Counted from the stretch's first letter, positions 43,596 through 51,297 are shown. The stretch: 64,000 nucleotides of DNA from Pseudomonas tensinigenes (GCF_014268445.2 NZ_CP077089.1:3837501-3901500), one strand, 5' to 3'. The notes: a model not told the origin generated them from the letters alone. Translations and numbers: made by a program.

Positions 43596-44942
43596 ATGAA
43601 CACCACTCAAGACTGGCTGGCTCGGTTGGCACAAAAGCAAGGACAGTCTTCCACCTATGAAGATTATCGGCGCAACGAGGCGCTGGAGATCCTCACTCGC
43701 CTCGGCAATACCGGCACATGGGCCGACGTGAGCAATCACTCCAACGGTTTTGTTCGAGAGGTTGCGGTGCGAGAACTGTGCAGACAGCCGTCCCCCGAAG
43801 CATTAGCGGTGTTGATCGAACGCCTGAACGATTGGGTCACGCAGGTGCGCGATTTGGCGGCGGCGGGCCTGCAACGCTACTTCTCGCCTGCTCATACACA
43901 GGCCTGGTTGTCCGCTCTTGAACCGGTGATGGCATTGGCAGCGCAACGCCGGGTCGACCACAGTCAGACGCTGTCGACGGTACGCAAAATGCTGCAATCG
44001 GCGGAATGCCGGGATGAGGTGTACGCCGACCTCTTGAATCGCCAGGGCAAAGCCGCGCGCTACCTGTTTACGCTTTTGCTGGAAAACCCTGAAGATCGCG
44101 AAGCCCTGCTCCGCAGCGCTTTGGCTCATCGTGAATTGACCGTACGCTTGATGGCGGTGCCGGCGAGTGCGATGTTGCCGGCGGCACAAAGTCTGCCGTT
44201 GCTCCTCGATGCGATGTCGCGCCCCGGCGGCAAAATCCGTGTGCGCGTGCTGTATGCGCTGCTGCCACTACTTGCCGATCCGAAACCGGTTCTGCGCGAA
44301 GCCTTGCTGGATGTGTCACCAGCCGTCCGCAATCTGGCGCTGTGGGCCGCACCGCGTAATGACGTTGATGCGCATGCCGTCCTCACCGAGCGCCTGAGCC
44401 AGCCTTTGCCCACGGCAAAACAACACTGGCTGGGCGTGATCGGCCTGACCACTGAACTCAATGACACGTTGCCAGAACACTGGCATACAGCCGCACTGCG
44501 CTCGGCCTTTGTCACTGTGCGACAGGCCGCAGCGCGCCTGCTTCGCGCTGATCAATTGCCTGAACTGTTCGCGGCGCTTGATGATCCGTCGGATAAAGTT
44601 TTTTCGGTGGTGATTGCGCAACTGGACAAAGTTGCCTGGTCTTTGTTGATCCGCGGAATGACAGCCAAACTTGACCAAGACTGGCATGAACTCCCGCTGA
44701 CGCGTCGCAACGCCATTTTCCAACTGCTCCCGACCTGGCAACAAATCGGCTACTTGTTAGGTCGCCTCGATACAGGGCATGCGGGGCAAACCTACTGGAT
44801 AGGTCAAATCGAAGGGTGGTGCGACAGGCAGTATCTGGCTGTCGATCCGGTAACGCCCAAGGCCGAGCGCGAAGCAATGCGGGAAAAGCTTCGGGAGTTG
44901 ACGGCAAAGGGGCTGATCCGCTCGGGTGCTCGCTTTTCATGA
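43596..44942 (+). CDS. HEAT-repeat protein
   Basis: A 448-residue soluble protein made of repeated helical pairs, for example VREVAVRELCRQPSPEALAVLIERL, VTQVRDLAAAGLQRYF, VRNLALWAA and VRQAAARLLRADQLPELFAALDD, typical of HEAT/PBS-lyase repeats and therefore a binding scaffold. ATG 43596 follows CAGGA. No enzymatic domain. Partner unknown. Confidence 0.8.
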   Translation: MNTTQDWLARLAQKQGQSSTYEDYRRNEALEILTRLGNTGTWADVSNHSNGFVREVAVRELCRQPSPEALAVLIERLNDWVTQVRDLAAAGLQRYFSPAHTQAWLSALEPVMALAAQRRVDHSQTLSTVRKMLQSAECRDEVYADLLNRQGKAARYLFTLLLENPEDREALLRSALAHRELTVRLMAVPASAMLPAAQSLPLLLDAMSRPGGKIRVRVLYALLPLLADPKPVLREALLDVSPAVRNLALWAAPRNDVDAHAVLTERLSQPLPTAKQHWLGVIGLTTELNDTLPEHWHTAALRSAFVTVRQAAARLLRADQLPELFAALDDPSDKVFSVVIAQLDKVAWSLLIRGMTAKLDQDWHELPLTRRNAIFQLLPTWQQIGYLLGRLDTGHAGQTYWIGQIEGWCDRQYLAVDPVTPKAEREAMREKLRELTAKGLIRSGARFS

Positions 44943-45224
44943 CCCCGCAGCCTCAACAGACAGGACTCAAGATGATCCGCCGGTCATAGACCAGTGATAG
45001 CGTTTGGTGCCGTTCCTCAAACGCCACCTCGGGCCTGACGTACATAGAAAAGCCCCTGGCACCCGATGAACCTGTGGCGCTGCTGCTTCGTCCGGTCTTC
45101 ATCGGGCCAAGTTGTTTTCACCGTTACCGGTTCATTTCGGGACAACGCCTACCTTTCCTCCTTTACATGGAACGACAGTCGATCCTTGTTCTCTACCGCT
45201 GAACCTACAGCGGAGGGATTGACC

Positions 45225-45701
45225 ATGATTGCCCCTGAAACCGGTATGAGAGCGGGTGAGCGATATCGCATAGAAAGCGTCGAGCGTGCGCCGCAATTTC
45301 CTGGATTTTTCCTCGACGGCAAGTATTACCTGGGTCCCGAGTTGCAGACGGCCGTAGGCTGGCTCGAAGGGCAGAATTTCTTGTATGACCAACTCGATCC
45401 CAATGGCGAACCGGTTTATCCAGACAGACTCGTTGGCACGATCACCGGGCGAACGCTGGAACTGGCAGATGGTTTGCGCCTGAGCATCGAGGAAATGCCG
45501 TTTCAGGCAGAAGTCGTTACGCCACTCCAGACGTTTGACGAAGCGAGCATTGCAACCCGACCACTGGCGATATCGCGGCGACATGCAGCAGCAGGCTTGC
45601 GCCAGCCGATGCAACCTTCGGCGCTTCTGGTTGCAGGCGCTGCATTGCTGGTCGGGCTGTGCCTGCTGGCAATCAATCGTTCTGGTCGTCGAGTCAGGTA
45701 G
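45225..45701 (+). CDS. C-terminally anchored hypothetical protein
   Basis: A 158-residue protein. The soluble N-terminal part has FPGFFLDGKYYLGPELQTAVGWLEGQ and VGTITGRTLELADGLRLSIEEMPF. A single C-terminal hydrophobic helix (PSALLVAGAALLVGLCLLAI) is followed by RSGRRVR, consistent with a tail-anchored topology. ATG 45225 follows GGAGGGATTGACC. The longer frame from 45066 has no ribosome site. The 44943-45224 interval upstream shows no gene. Family not recognised. Confidence 0.65.
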   Translation: MIAPETGMRAGERYRIESVERAPQFPGFFLDGKYYLGPELQTAVGWLEGQNFLYDQLDPNGEPVYPDRLVGTITGRTLELADGLRLSIEEMPFQAEVVTPLQTFDEASIATRPLAISRRHAAAGLRQPMQPSALLVAGAALLVGLCLLAINRSGRRVR

Positions 45702-45748
45702 CCTTCGCACGACGCGGGTAGTGGCCGCTGCTTTGTCACGGCCCGCGC

Positions 45749-46183
45749 TCAAAGGCTGATCGCAGAGCCTGCTTCGCGCATGAATATTTCCACGGTTTTC
45801 GGACCGATGCCGTCGAATTCTGCGAGGCGCTTTTCAAAGGCCTGACGATCGGCGCTGGCCTCGACCATATGGCTGACCTTGCCCGCGTATTCATCGTTTA
45901 GCTTGCGGGCCAAGGCGTGAAGACGTACGGCGGTGGTCTCGTCATAACGCACGTAATGCGCCTCCCCGAGCATCGCGACCAGTTCACGATGGCTGCACGC
46001 AGCCAGTTTGCTCGGTGTATCGCGCCCGTGTTTATCAGCGATCACCCGATAGGCTTCGGCAGCGATTTCGGCCTGTATCCGCTTGCCCATCAAGAAACTG
46101 GCAAGCAGCCACTTAAACAGCGCAGCGTCATCGTTGTGCTTGAAATGAATGTTCAAATCCTCGGCGCTGATCGTCTTGTTCAC
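45749..46183 (-). CDS. Helix-hairpin-helix protein, endonuclease III-like fold
   Basis: A 144-residue helical protein. It ends with KRLAEFDGIGPKTVEIFMREA, an HhH motif as in endonuclease III-type glycosylases, but it is shorter and has no iron-sulfur cluster cysteines or the catalytic Lys/Asp pair that I can see, so it may bind DNA without cutting. GTG 46183 is the start, with GGAG about 8 bases upstream. Alternative: a truncated HhH-GPD paralogue. Confidence 0.7.
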   Translation of the reverse strand: MNKTISAEDLNIHFKHNDDAALFKWLLASFLMGKRIQAEIAAEAYRVIADKHGRDTPSKLAACSHRELVAMLGEAHYVRYDETTAVRLHALARKLNDEYAGKVSHMVEASADRQAFEKRLAEFDGIGPKTVEIFMREAGSAISL

Positions 46184-46378
46184 CGGTTATCTCCGGGGCT
46201 GAAATCGTGGGGTATTTTCGTCCGCGTGTGTGCTTGGCAGACGCTTGATCTTTAGGCCGCCGCCGGTTCCAACCGTTCAAAGCAAAGCGTTTGTCAGCAG
46301 CCTGAAACAAACCGCGAAAATCCTTTGAATTTTTTGGGTTGGCAAAACTCATTTGCGTATGAGCGTAAGGAGGAACTC

Positions 46379-46627
46379 ATGAGCAACGTCGACATCTTCG
46401 TCATCGAATACAAACTGCACGGCCAGCCAAAATCATTCGTCATCCGCGCCAAGACCATGCGCAACGCTGACGCATGGCATTGGGCGAGTTGCGACGCCGG
46501 CATTGCACCCATTCCCAAACCCGGCAAGCCACCGTTGAAAGTCATCTCCAAACCCCAGGCCGAGCGGTTCGGCATCACCGAGGTGAAATGGCGCGAAACG
46601 GCAACGGTGGACTGGATGGAGGCTTGA
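46379..46627 (+). CDS. Small Pseudomonas protein (DUF6555-like)
   Basis: An 82-residue protein beginning MSNVDIFVIEYKLHGQPKSFVIRAKTMRNADAWHWAS. It shares the IEYxxxGxPxxF pattern with the protein at 28298-28534. A very strong AAGGAGG precedes the ATG. It ends two bases before the ATG of the GFA gene, so they form an operon. Function unknown. Confidence 0.75.
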   Translation: MSNVDIFVIEYKLHGQPKSFVIRAKTMRNADAWHWASCDAGIAPIPKPGKPPLKVISKPQAERFGITEVKWRETATVDWMEA

Positions 46628-46629
46628 TC

Positions 46630-47022
46630 ATGCTCAAACAGATCGGCACCACACCCATCCGCCGCGACCATCGCGCGAGTTGTCATTGCGGCGCCGTGAT
46701 CCTCGAAATCCACCTGCCCGACGGCCTGCCCACGCCCCATCGCTGCGACTGCTCGTTCTGCAAACGCCGAGGCGCGATCGTCGCGGCAGTGCCGGCGGCT
46801 GACCTGAAAGTGATTCGAGGAAAATCCGCATTGTTGAAGTACAGTTTTGGCCAGCAGGTGGCCGAGCATTTTTTCTGCGGTAACTGCGGCATCTACACCC
46901 ATCACCGACGCAGCACCAACCCGCAGGAGTTTGGTTTCAATGTCGGGTGTCTTGAAGGGGTTAATCCTTATGATTTGGGTGAGGTGCCGGTGGCGGATGG
47001 TGGGGCTTGGCAGTCGCCTTAG
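46630..47022 (+). CDS. GFA-family zinc-binding protein
   Basis: A 130-residue GFA (glutathione-dependent formaldehyde-activating-like) domain. The Cys pattern CHCGAV, CDCSFCKRRG and FFCGNCGIYTHH provides the two structural zinc sites and the catalytic-site region of the family. ATG 46630 is two bases after the stop of the preceding small gene. Most members have no proven activity, so S-hydroxymethylglutathione synthesis is only a possibility. Confidence 0.88.
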   Translation: MLKQIGTTPIRRDHRASCHCGAVILEIHLPDGLPTPHRCDCSFCKRRGAIVAAVPAADLKVIRGKSALLKYSFGQQVAEHFFCGNCGIYTHHRRSTNPQEFGFNVGCLEGVNPYDLGEVPVADGGAWQSP

Positions 47023-47090
47023 CTGGCGAGCGCATCAAGGCTCGCCAGCGGTTCAATGAGCAAGATCGGCATTGCCGAAAGCGACCTGCC

Positions 47091-48098
47091 TTATTGCACC
47101 TTAAGCTCAAGCAACTCACCGCCCTCCTTGCTCAGACGCTCCAGATAAGCACCGGCCTCCAGCAACTGATAAGGAAAGTACAGGCCTGCTGGCGTCGGCG
47201 CTCGACCGTCGAGCCCAAGCAATCGCTCCAGCAGCATGGCGATGCTCAGCCCCGTAAGTGCAGCGGCGCCTGCCGGGTGAACGAGGGCATGCCGGGTGTG
47301 CAACGGTAGCCCTTGATGATCCTCGCCGACCATTTCGATAAGAATTTCGGTCGACATCGGCCGGCCCGCGCGCCGTGATGAACTCACCCCGCTGGCGAGA
47401 TTGAACTGAACATTCGGTGCATCGGTGGCGGCCGCCAGACCAGTGACGTCGATGGACGAGAAACCGCTGGCTTGCATCGGCGTACCGTCCAGCGCACGGA
47501 AGCTGACGTTCTTGTCCTCCCCTTCGCGCCAGACGTAATCGCCCTCGCGCCGAGTCAGGGCGGCAGGCAGCATCTTGTTCAGGTGCTCGAAATCCTTGGC
47601 CACGGTCGGCCCGCCACCGTCCTCCTCGTCGACCAACGCATCAATGCGGATATCGCGCACCCGCGAAAACGACTCGGCAAGGTGCAGCGCCGCCACCGTC
47701 GTTGCACCCACCATCCATTCGTAACCCAGCACGATGGGCGCCGCGTCAGGGCGATGGATGAAACTGGCGATTTGCGGTGCAATCTCGAAAATGCCGGAAG
47801 AAATGCTCAGATGCGGCACCTTGCGCTGCTGCGCGAAACGCAGCCCGGCAAGGGAATGATCCATGTAGAAAACCGCCACGGCGCTGACCGGGCGATCGCC
47901 CAACCCGAGGTCATCGGCAGTTGGGTCAATGACCACCCCCTGCGCCCCGCCCATTTCCTCGGCAGCTTGTTGCGCCTTGGCCAGGTCGCGGCCGCCGATC
48001 AACAACGGGACGTCGGGATAGGCAGCGCGCAGCGCTTCGGCAGAACGGTGGCCAATCGCGCCGGAACCGCCCAGGAATAGAATTGGATGAACTGACAT
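47091..48098 (-). CDS. Saccharopine-dehydrogenase-like NAD(P)-binding protein
   Basis: A 335-residue oxidoreductase-like protein with an N-terminal Rossmann fold (ILFLGGSGAIGHRSAEALRAA..LLIGGRDLAKAQ). The rest has FYMDHSLAGLRFAQQRKVPHLSISSG and a C-terminal dimer-like region. ATG 48098 follows AAGGA. The first ~60 codons and the upstream DNA are repeated at 49780-49964 as a truncated copy. Substrate unknown. Confidence 0.85.
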   Translation of the reverse strand: MSVHPILFLGGSGAIGHRSAEALRAAYPDVPLLIGGRDLAKAQQAAEEMGGAQGVVIDPTADDLGLGDRPVSAVAVFYMDHSLAGLRFAQQRKVPHLSISSGIFEIAPQIASFIHRPDAAPIVLGYEWMVGATTVAALHLAESFSRVRDIRIDALVDEEDGGGPTVAKDFEHLNKMLPAALTRREGDYVWREGEDKNVSFRALDGTPMQASGFSSIDVTGLAAATDAPNVQFNLASGVSSSRRAGRPMSTEILIEMVGEDHQGLPLHTRHALVHPAGAAALTGLSIAMLLERLLGLDGRAPTPAGLYFPYQLLEAGAYLERLSKEGGELLELKVQ

Positions 48099-48249
48099 AG
48101 GTATCCTTCCTCGTCTTTTTGGGGTTGCAACTTAGTGTTGGTGCGTGCCTTGGCGTGAGGGTTCCCCACCATTGGCTGAGCTGGAGGATGGACCGACGAA
48201 TGTCAGTTTGAACAGCGTGTTGATGAGGCGTGTTTAGGAGTTTTTCGTG

Positions 48250-48594
48250 GTTGTTTAAAAGACACGTCGCGTTACCTGCTTAAGGCTACAACGTCTTGCG
48301 CCGTTGCCTACGACTACGCCAGAATCCGCCGGCTTGTGCGTCTGGGGCGCGGGTTTTATCGTTTCCGGGTCACTGAAAAACAGTGATGGGGTTTGGTAGC
48401 CCGCTTCCATATGACGCATAACGTCACCGTGCGCAGATGCTTTTTCAGCATTTGTCTTATGGTGGCCATGCGCAGGGCGTCCTCGGGCGCGCCGGATTTT
48501 CCATATGGGCCGGTCTACCAACCTTCGTATGGCCACCACCTTTCGTTTGGTAGCGAAGGTGATGGTTCCTTAAGTCCCATATGGAGCTTCATCT
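48250..48594 (+). promoter_or_regulatory. Structured leader RNA of DUF6124 gene, copy 2
   Basis: Same architecture as 18287-18629. Hairpin TCACTG/CAGTGA (48370-48386). L1 TTTGGTAG (48392-48399) in a GGG/CCC hairpin. E1 TTCCATATG (48405-48413). Hairpin AGATGC/GCATTT (48435-48453). Stem GGTGGCCATGCG (48461) with CGTATGG..CCACC (48526-48540). Inner hairpin GCGTC-CTCG-GGCGC (48477-48490). E2 CCATATGGG (48501-48509). M CTACCAA (48515-48521). L3 TTTGGTAG (48546-48553). E3 CCCATATGG (48576-48584), running into the GGAG ribosome site of ATG 48595. E2 and E3 are perfectly complementary over 9 bases although they differ completely from copy 1. Confidence 0.75.
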
Positions 48595-48957
48595 ATGTTC
48601 AAACCAACGCCGAATCCACCAGAAACCGATCCAGTCTCACCCTACAAATTCCCAGACTCCCGAACACTCAACGACGCAGCCGAGCGCGCCCTCGATTACT
48701 ACCTCACGCCAACCCAACGCATCATGGGCAGCGACCAGAAACACGCGCCCATGTTTCTGGCCAACGCCGACTACGACAGCGAATCCCTGCTCGTCAACGC
48801 CAGCGAGTCCCTCAGCTCAGCCACCGAAATGCTCTGCAACTTCGCCGCCCTCCTGGACCCAGGTCACCGCAAGACTGCGCTGGGGATTGCGCAAGTGGTG
48901 ATGCTGGGGGAGTTGGCGGTGAATCGAGCGCTGGATAATGTTGTGCCGGTGGATTGA
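48595..48957 (+). CDS. DUF6124 family protein, copy 2
   Basis: A 120-residue protein, nearly identical to copy 3 from residue ~29 onward (AERALDYYLTPTQRIMGSDQ..), but with a different stretch at residues ~14-28. It shares the C-terminal IAQVVMLGELAVNRALDNVVPVD with all copies. The leader contains its ribosome site GGAG. A hairpin CCCTTTGTG/CACAAAGGG (48966-49002) follows and probably terminates. Function unknown. Confidence 0.88.
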   Translation: MFKPTPNPPETDPVSPYKFPDSRTLNDAAERALDYYLTPTQRIMGSDQKHAPMFLANADYDSESLLVNASESLSSATEMLCNFAALLDPGHRKTALGIAQVVMLGELAVNRALDNVVPVD

Positions 48958-48965
48958 GGGGTATT

Positions 48966-49002
48966 CCCTTTGTGGCGGTGGTGTGGCTGCTGTCACAAAG
49001 GG
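48966..49002 (+). terminator. Hairpin after DUF6124 copy 2
   Basis: CCCTTTGTG (48966-48974) pairs with CACAAAGGG (48994-49002). The same element follows copy 3, extended there to 12 perfect base pairs. No T-tract. Confidence 0.5.
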
Positions 49003-49183
49003 ATCAAGATTGCATTGGGCGTCTGCTTTCGGCCAGAAGCGACCGGACTGCCTGATAAATAAATCTGTCCCCATTCCACCCGGCGATGAGTTCCCCTTCC
49101 TTGAACCATGAAGGCAATGTGATAGCATGCGCTCGCCCCCGGAGAGGGGGAATTTTTCTACATCCCGCAAGGAATATGCCCCC

Positions 49184-49402
49184 GTGAAAGACTTCGTCAT
49201 CAGCGTAAACAACACCGTCCTCTATCTCTCCCTGGCGTTCATCTGGCTGGTCGCTATCGTCGCGATTTTCACCAGCGGGTTCCTCCCGGCGCTGGGTATC
49301 TTCGTGGCCGGCACCCTGTGCTGGTGCATCATTTCCGGCTTCTGGTTCGTCCAGTCGGCGACCTACGAAGAACTGCGCAAGCTAAACGCAAACAAAGGCT
49401 GA
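49184..49402 (+). CDS. Small membrane protein, GTG start
   Basis: A 72-residue protein with two hydrophobic helices (TVLYLSLAFIWLVAIVAIF and LPALGIFVAGTLCWCIISGFWFV) and a charged tail. GTG 49184 is used since AAGGA lies ~10 bases upstream and no ATG is in frame. A GCCCCCGGAGAGGGGG hairpin followed by a T-run (~49135-49158) lies just upstream and could attenuate transcription. It lies between the two duplicated segments. Confidence 0.65.
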   Translation: MKDFVISVNNTVLYLSLAFIWLVAIVAIFTSGFLPALGIFVAGTLCWCIISGFWFVQSATYEELRKLNANKG

Positions 49403-49409
49403 AACGTCA

Positions 49410-49434
49410 GGGCGGAGCAGTAAGTGCCCCGCCC
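49410..49434 (+). terminator. Terminator-like hairpin
   Basis: GGGCGG.GCA (49410) pairs with TGC.CCGCCC (49425-49434), 7 bases after the small membrane protein stop. The stretch on to 49733 (~300 bases) contains no recognised gene. Confidence 0.55.
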
Positions 49435-49733
49435 TACCCTGAGCGCTTGGTTCCGTGCCGAGCGCTCTCGCCCACTTTAATGGCTCGCATAAATCCCGCA
49501 TTCTCCGAAATCCTGAAATTCCCGCCATTCCTTTTCTGCCAATAAAAGCCCAGTACTATCTTTCAAGAAATATCCCCGTCCCTTGTTCTCATCCGCTGAG
49601 TGACGAACTAAAGGTGGTTTGGTTTGGGACATTATCTGACTGCGCCATAGCTGACCGACATCAGAACTGCACTCTCATGGCATCTCAACGATTTACCGGT
49701 CGAATACGACTACGTAGAACAAAAAGAAGAAAT

Positions 49734-49772
49734 GGGACAGATTTATTCTCTGAAAATAAATTTGTCCCTTTT
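49734..49772. repeat. GGGACA..TGTCCC inverted repeat at the duplication junction
   Basis: GGGACAGATTTATT is followed by an 8-base loop and AATAAATTTGTCCC, one mismatch in the stem. Half-sites of the same motif occur at ~49056-49075 (AATAAATCTGTCCCC) and at ~19050-19062 (AAATCCGTCCCC). The right duplicated copy starts only ~8 bases after it. Confidence 0.6.
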
Positions 49773-49779
49773 TTACTGA

Positions 49780-49964
49780 TCGGCAGCAGGATCAATGACC
49801 ACGCCCTGCGCCCCGCCCATTTCTTCTGCGGCTTGCTGAGCCTTTGCCAGGTCACGGCCGCCGATCAGTAACGGTACGTCGGGATGGGCGGCGCGTAAGG
49901 CTTTGGCAGAACGGTGGCTGATGGCGTCGGAGCCGCCCAGAAACAGAATTGGATGAACTGACAT
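49780..49964 (-). pseudogene. Truncated copy of the saccharopine-dehydrogenase-like gene
   Basis: Reads MSVHPILFLGGSDAISHRSA.. and matches the first ~61 residues of the gene at 47091-48098. It keeps the start codon and AAGGA-like upstream region, then stops where homology ends near 49780. The glycine motif is altered (GGSGAIG to GGSDAIS), consistent with loss of selection. Confidence 0.88.
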
Positions 49965-50109
49965 AGGTATCCCTCCTCGTCTTTTTGGGTTGCAACTTAT
50001 GTTGGTTGCGTGCCTTGGCGTGAGGGTTCCAAGCCATTGGCTGAGCTGGAGGATGGACCGACGAATGTCAGTTTGAACGGCGTGTTGATGAGGCGTGTTT
50101 AGGAGTTTT

Positions 50110-50456
50110 TTGTGGCTGTTTAAAAGACACGTCGCGTTACCTGCTTAAGGCTACAACGTCTTGCGCCATTGCCTACGACTACGCCAGAATCCGCCGGCTT
50201 GTGCGCCTCAAGGGCCACCGGTAACTTGGTTCGCATCACTGATTCCCAGTGATCGGGTTTAGTAGCCCGTGGTAAATGAAAGTGCACAAGCGTCCATCAA
50301 AAGGTATTCACGTACCTGCACTCGATGGCGGCTGTGCGTAGGGCGCCCTCGGGCGCGCCGGCTTTCTTCTTTTCCCCGGTCTACTAACCTGCGTACAGCT
50401 GCCACCCCCTGTTTAGTAGCTCGGAGCGGCGGCCACACCACAGGAAAAAGAAGAAC
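50110..50456 (+). promoter_or_regulatory. Structured leader RNA of DUF6124 gene, copy 3
   Basis: Same architecture as the other two with changed pairing sequences. Hairpin TCACTG/CAGTGA (~50236-50252). L1 TTTAGTAG (50258-50265). Partial decoy E1 GGTAAATGAAAG (50271-50282). Hairpin AGGTA/TACCT (50302-50317). Stem GGCGGCTGTGCG (50327) with CGTACAG..CCACC (50392-50406), having one C-A mismatch. Inner hairpin GCGCC-CTCG-GGCGC (50343-50356). E2 CTTTCTTCTTTTCC (50362-50375). M CTACTAA (50381-50387). L3 TTTAGTAG (50412-50419). E3 GGAAAAAGAAG (50443-50453), which is the ribosome site of ATG 50457. M, L1 and L3 carry the matched C-to-T and G-to-A changes. Confidence 0.75.
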
Positions 50457-50819
50457 ATGTTCAAGATCACGCCGAACCCGCCGGAAACAGATCCGGCCTC
50501 CCCGTATGAATCCCCCAACTCCAAGAAATTCCACAAAGCCGCCGAACGCGCCCTCGATTACTACCTCACGCCAACCCAACGCATCATGGGCAGCGACCAG
50601 AAACACGCGCCCATGTTTCTGACCAACGCCGACTACGACAGCGAATCCCTACTCGTCAACGCCAGCGAGTCCCTCAGCTCAGCTACCGAAATGCTCTGCA
50701 ACTTCGCCGCCCTCCTGGACCCAGGCCACCGCAAAACTGCGCTGGGGATTGCGCAAGTGGTGATGCTGGGGGAGTTGGCGGTGAATCGAGCGCTGGATAA
50801 TGTTGTGCCGGTGGATTGA
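50457..50819 (+). CDS. DUF6124 family protein, copy 3
   Basis: A 120-residue protein, MFKITPNPPETDPASPYESP.., nearly identical to copy 2 after residue ~29 and with an N-terminus closer to copy 1 (FKIT, SKKFHKAAERAL). Ribosome site AGGAAAAAGAAG is part of the leader switch. A 12-bp hairpin (50825-50867) follows. Function unknown. The 286 bases to the next gene contain TCTGCTTTCGGCCAGAAGC and no other gene. Confidence 0.88.
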   Translation: MFKITPNPPETDPASPYESPNSKKFHKAAERALDYYLTPTQRIMGSDQKHAPMFLTNADYDSESLLVNASESLSSATEMLCNFAALLDPGHRKTALGIAQVVMLGELAVNRALDNVVPVD

Positions 50820-50824
50820 GGGGT

Positions 50825-50867
50825 GATCCCTTTGTGGCGGTGGTGTGGCTGCTGTCACAAAGGGATC
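50825..50867 (+). terminator. Hairpin after DUF6124 copy 3
   Basis: GATCCCTTTGTG pairs perfectly with CACAAAGGGATC across a ~19-base loop, 5 bases past the stop codon. No T-tract. Confidence 0.5.
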
Positions 50868-51105
50868 AAGATTGCATTGGGCGTCTGCTTTCGGCCAGAA
50901 GCAGACCTCAAGGTGTCTCCGGAATCAAAGGTGATTCAGCCCTCCAATAATTACGGCATTTGCAATCCACAACAGAGCAGCGCGGATCTGTCTTGCCCAT
51001 TTGCGCGAAGAAGCAAAAAGCGCGGCCCGTTTTTTCGCAGGCCCAACACCACGTTGCGTTTTATGGCCTATCTTGAAGCGTAACTTCACTCGCAGGACTG
51101 CATAC

Positions 51106-51297
51106 ATGGGCTCTTTTTTGTACGACCTTATCGCCTTCGTCATTTTCGTTCTGGATATCTGGGCAATCATCAATGTGGTGAAAAGCTCGGCAGAAACACC
51201 GAAGAAAGTTTTATGGGTGGCGCTGGTCGCGCTTCTGCCAGTGATCGGCCTGATCATCTGGGCAATAAAAGGCCCTCGTAGCAAAACACGGGTATGA
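51106..51297 (+). CDS. PLDc_N-type small membrane protein
   Basis: A 63-residue protein with two membrane helices. LYDLIAFVIFVLDIWAIINVVKSS and KKVLWVALVALLPVIGLIIWAIKGPR match the phospholipase D N-terminal (PLDc_N) membrane module that also occurs as a stand-alone small protein. ATG 51106 follows AGGA. Function as a stand-alone unit unknown. Confidence 0.8.
   Translation: MGSFLYDLIAFVIFVLDIWAIINVVKSSAETPKKVLWVALVALLPVIGLIIWAIKGPRSKTRV

Larger units (their letters stand above)
47918..49041. repeat. Duplicated segment, left copy
   Basis: The 5' end of the dehydrogenase gene, its upstream region, the leader and the DUF6124 gene, through to TCTGCTTTCGGCCAGAAGC, recur at about 49780-50900. The outer parts are almost identical. 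The central ~350 bases (leader core and first ~25 codons of DUF6124) are strongly diverged, so the pair is mosaic. Confidence 0.85.
49780..50900. repeat. Duplicated segment, right copy
   Basis: The partner of 47918-49041 in the same orientation, separated from it by ~740 bases. Flanks are nearly identical, including the sequence just upstream of the leader. The leader core and DUF6124 N-terminus differ sharply. Confidence 0.85.
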
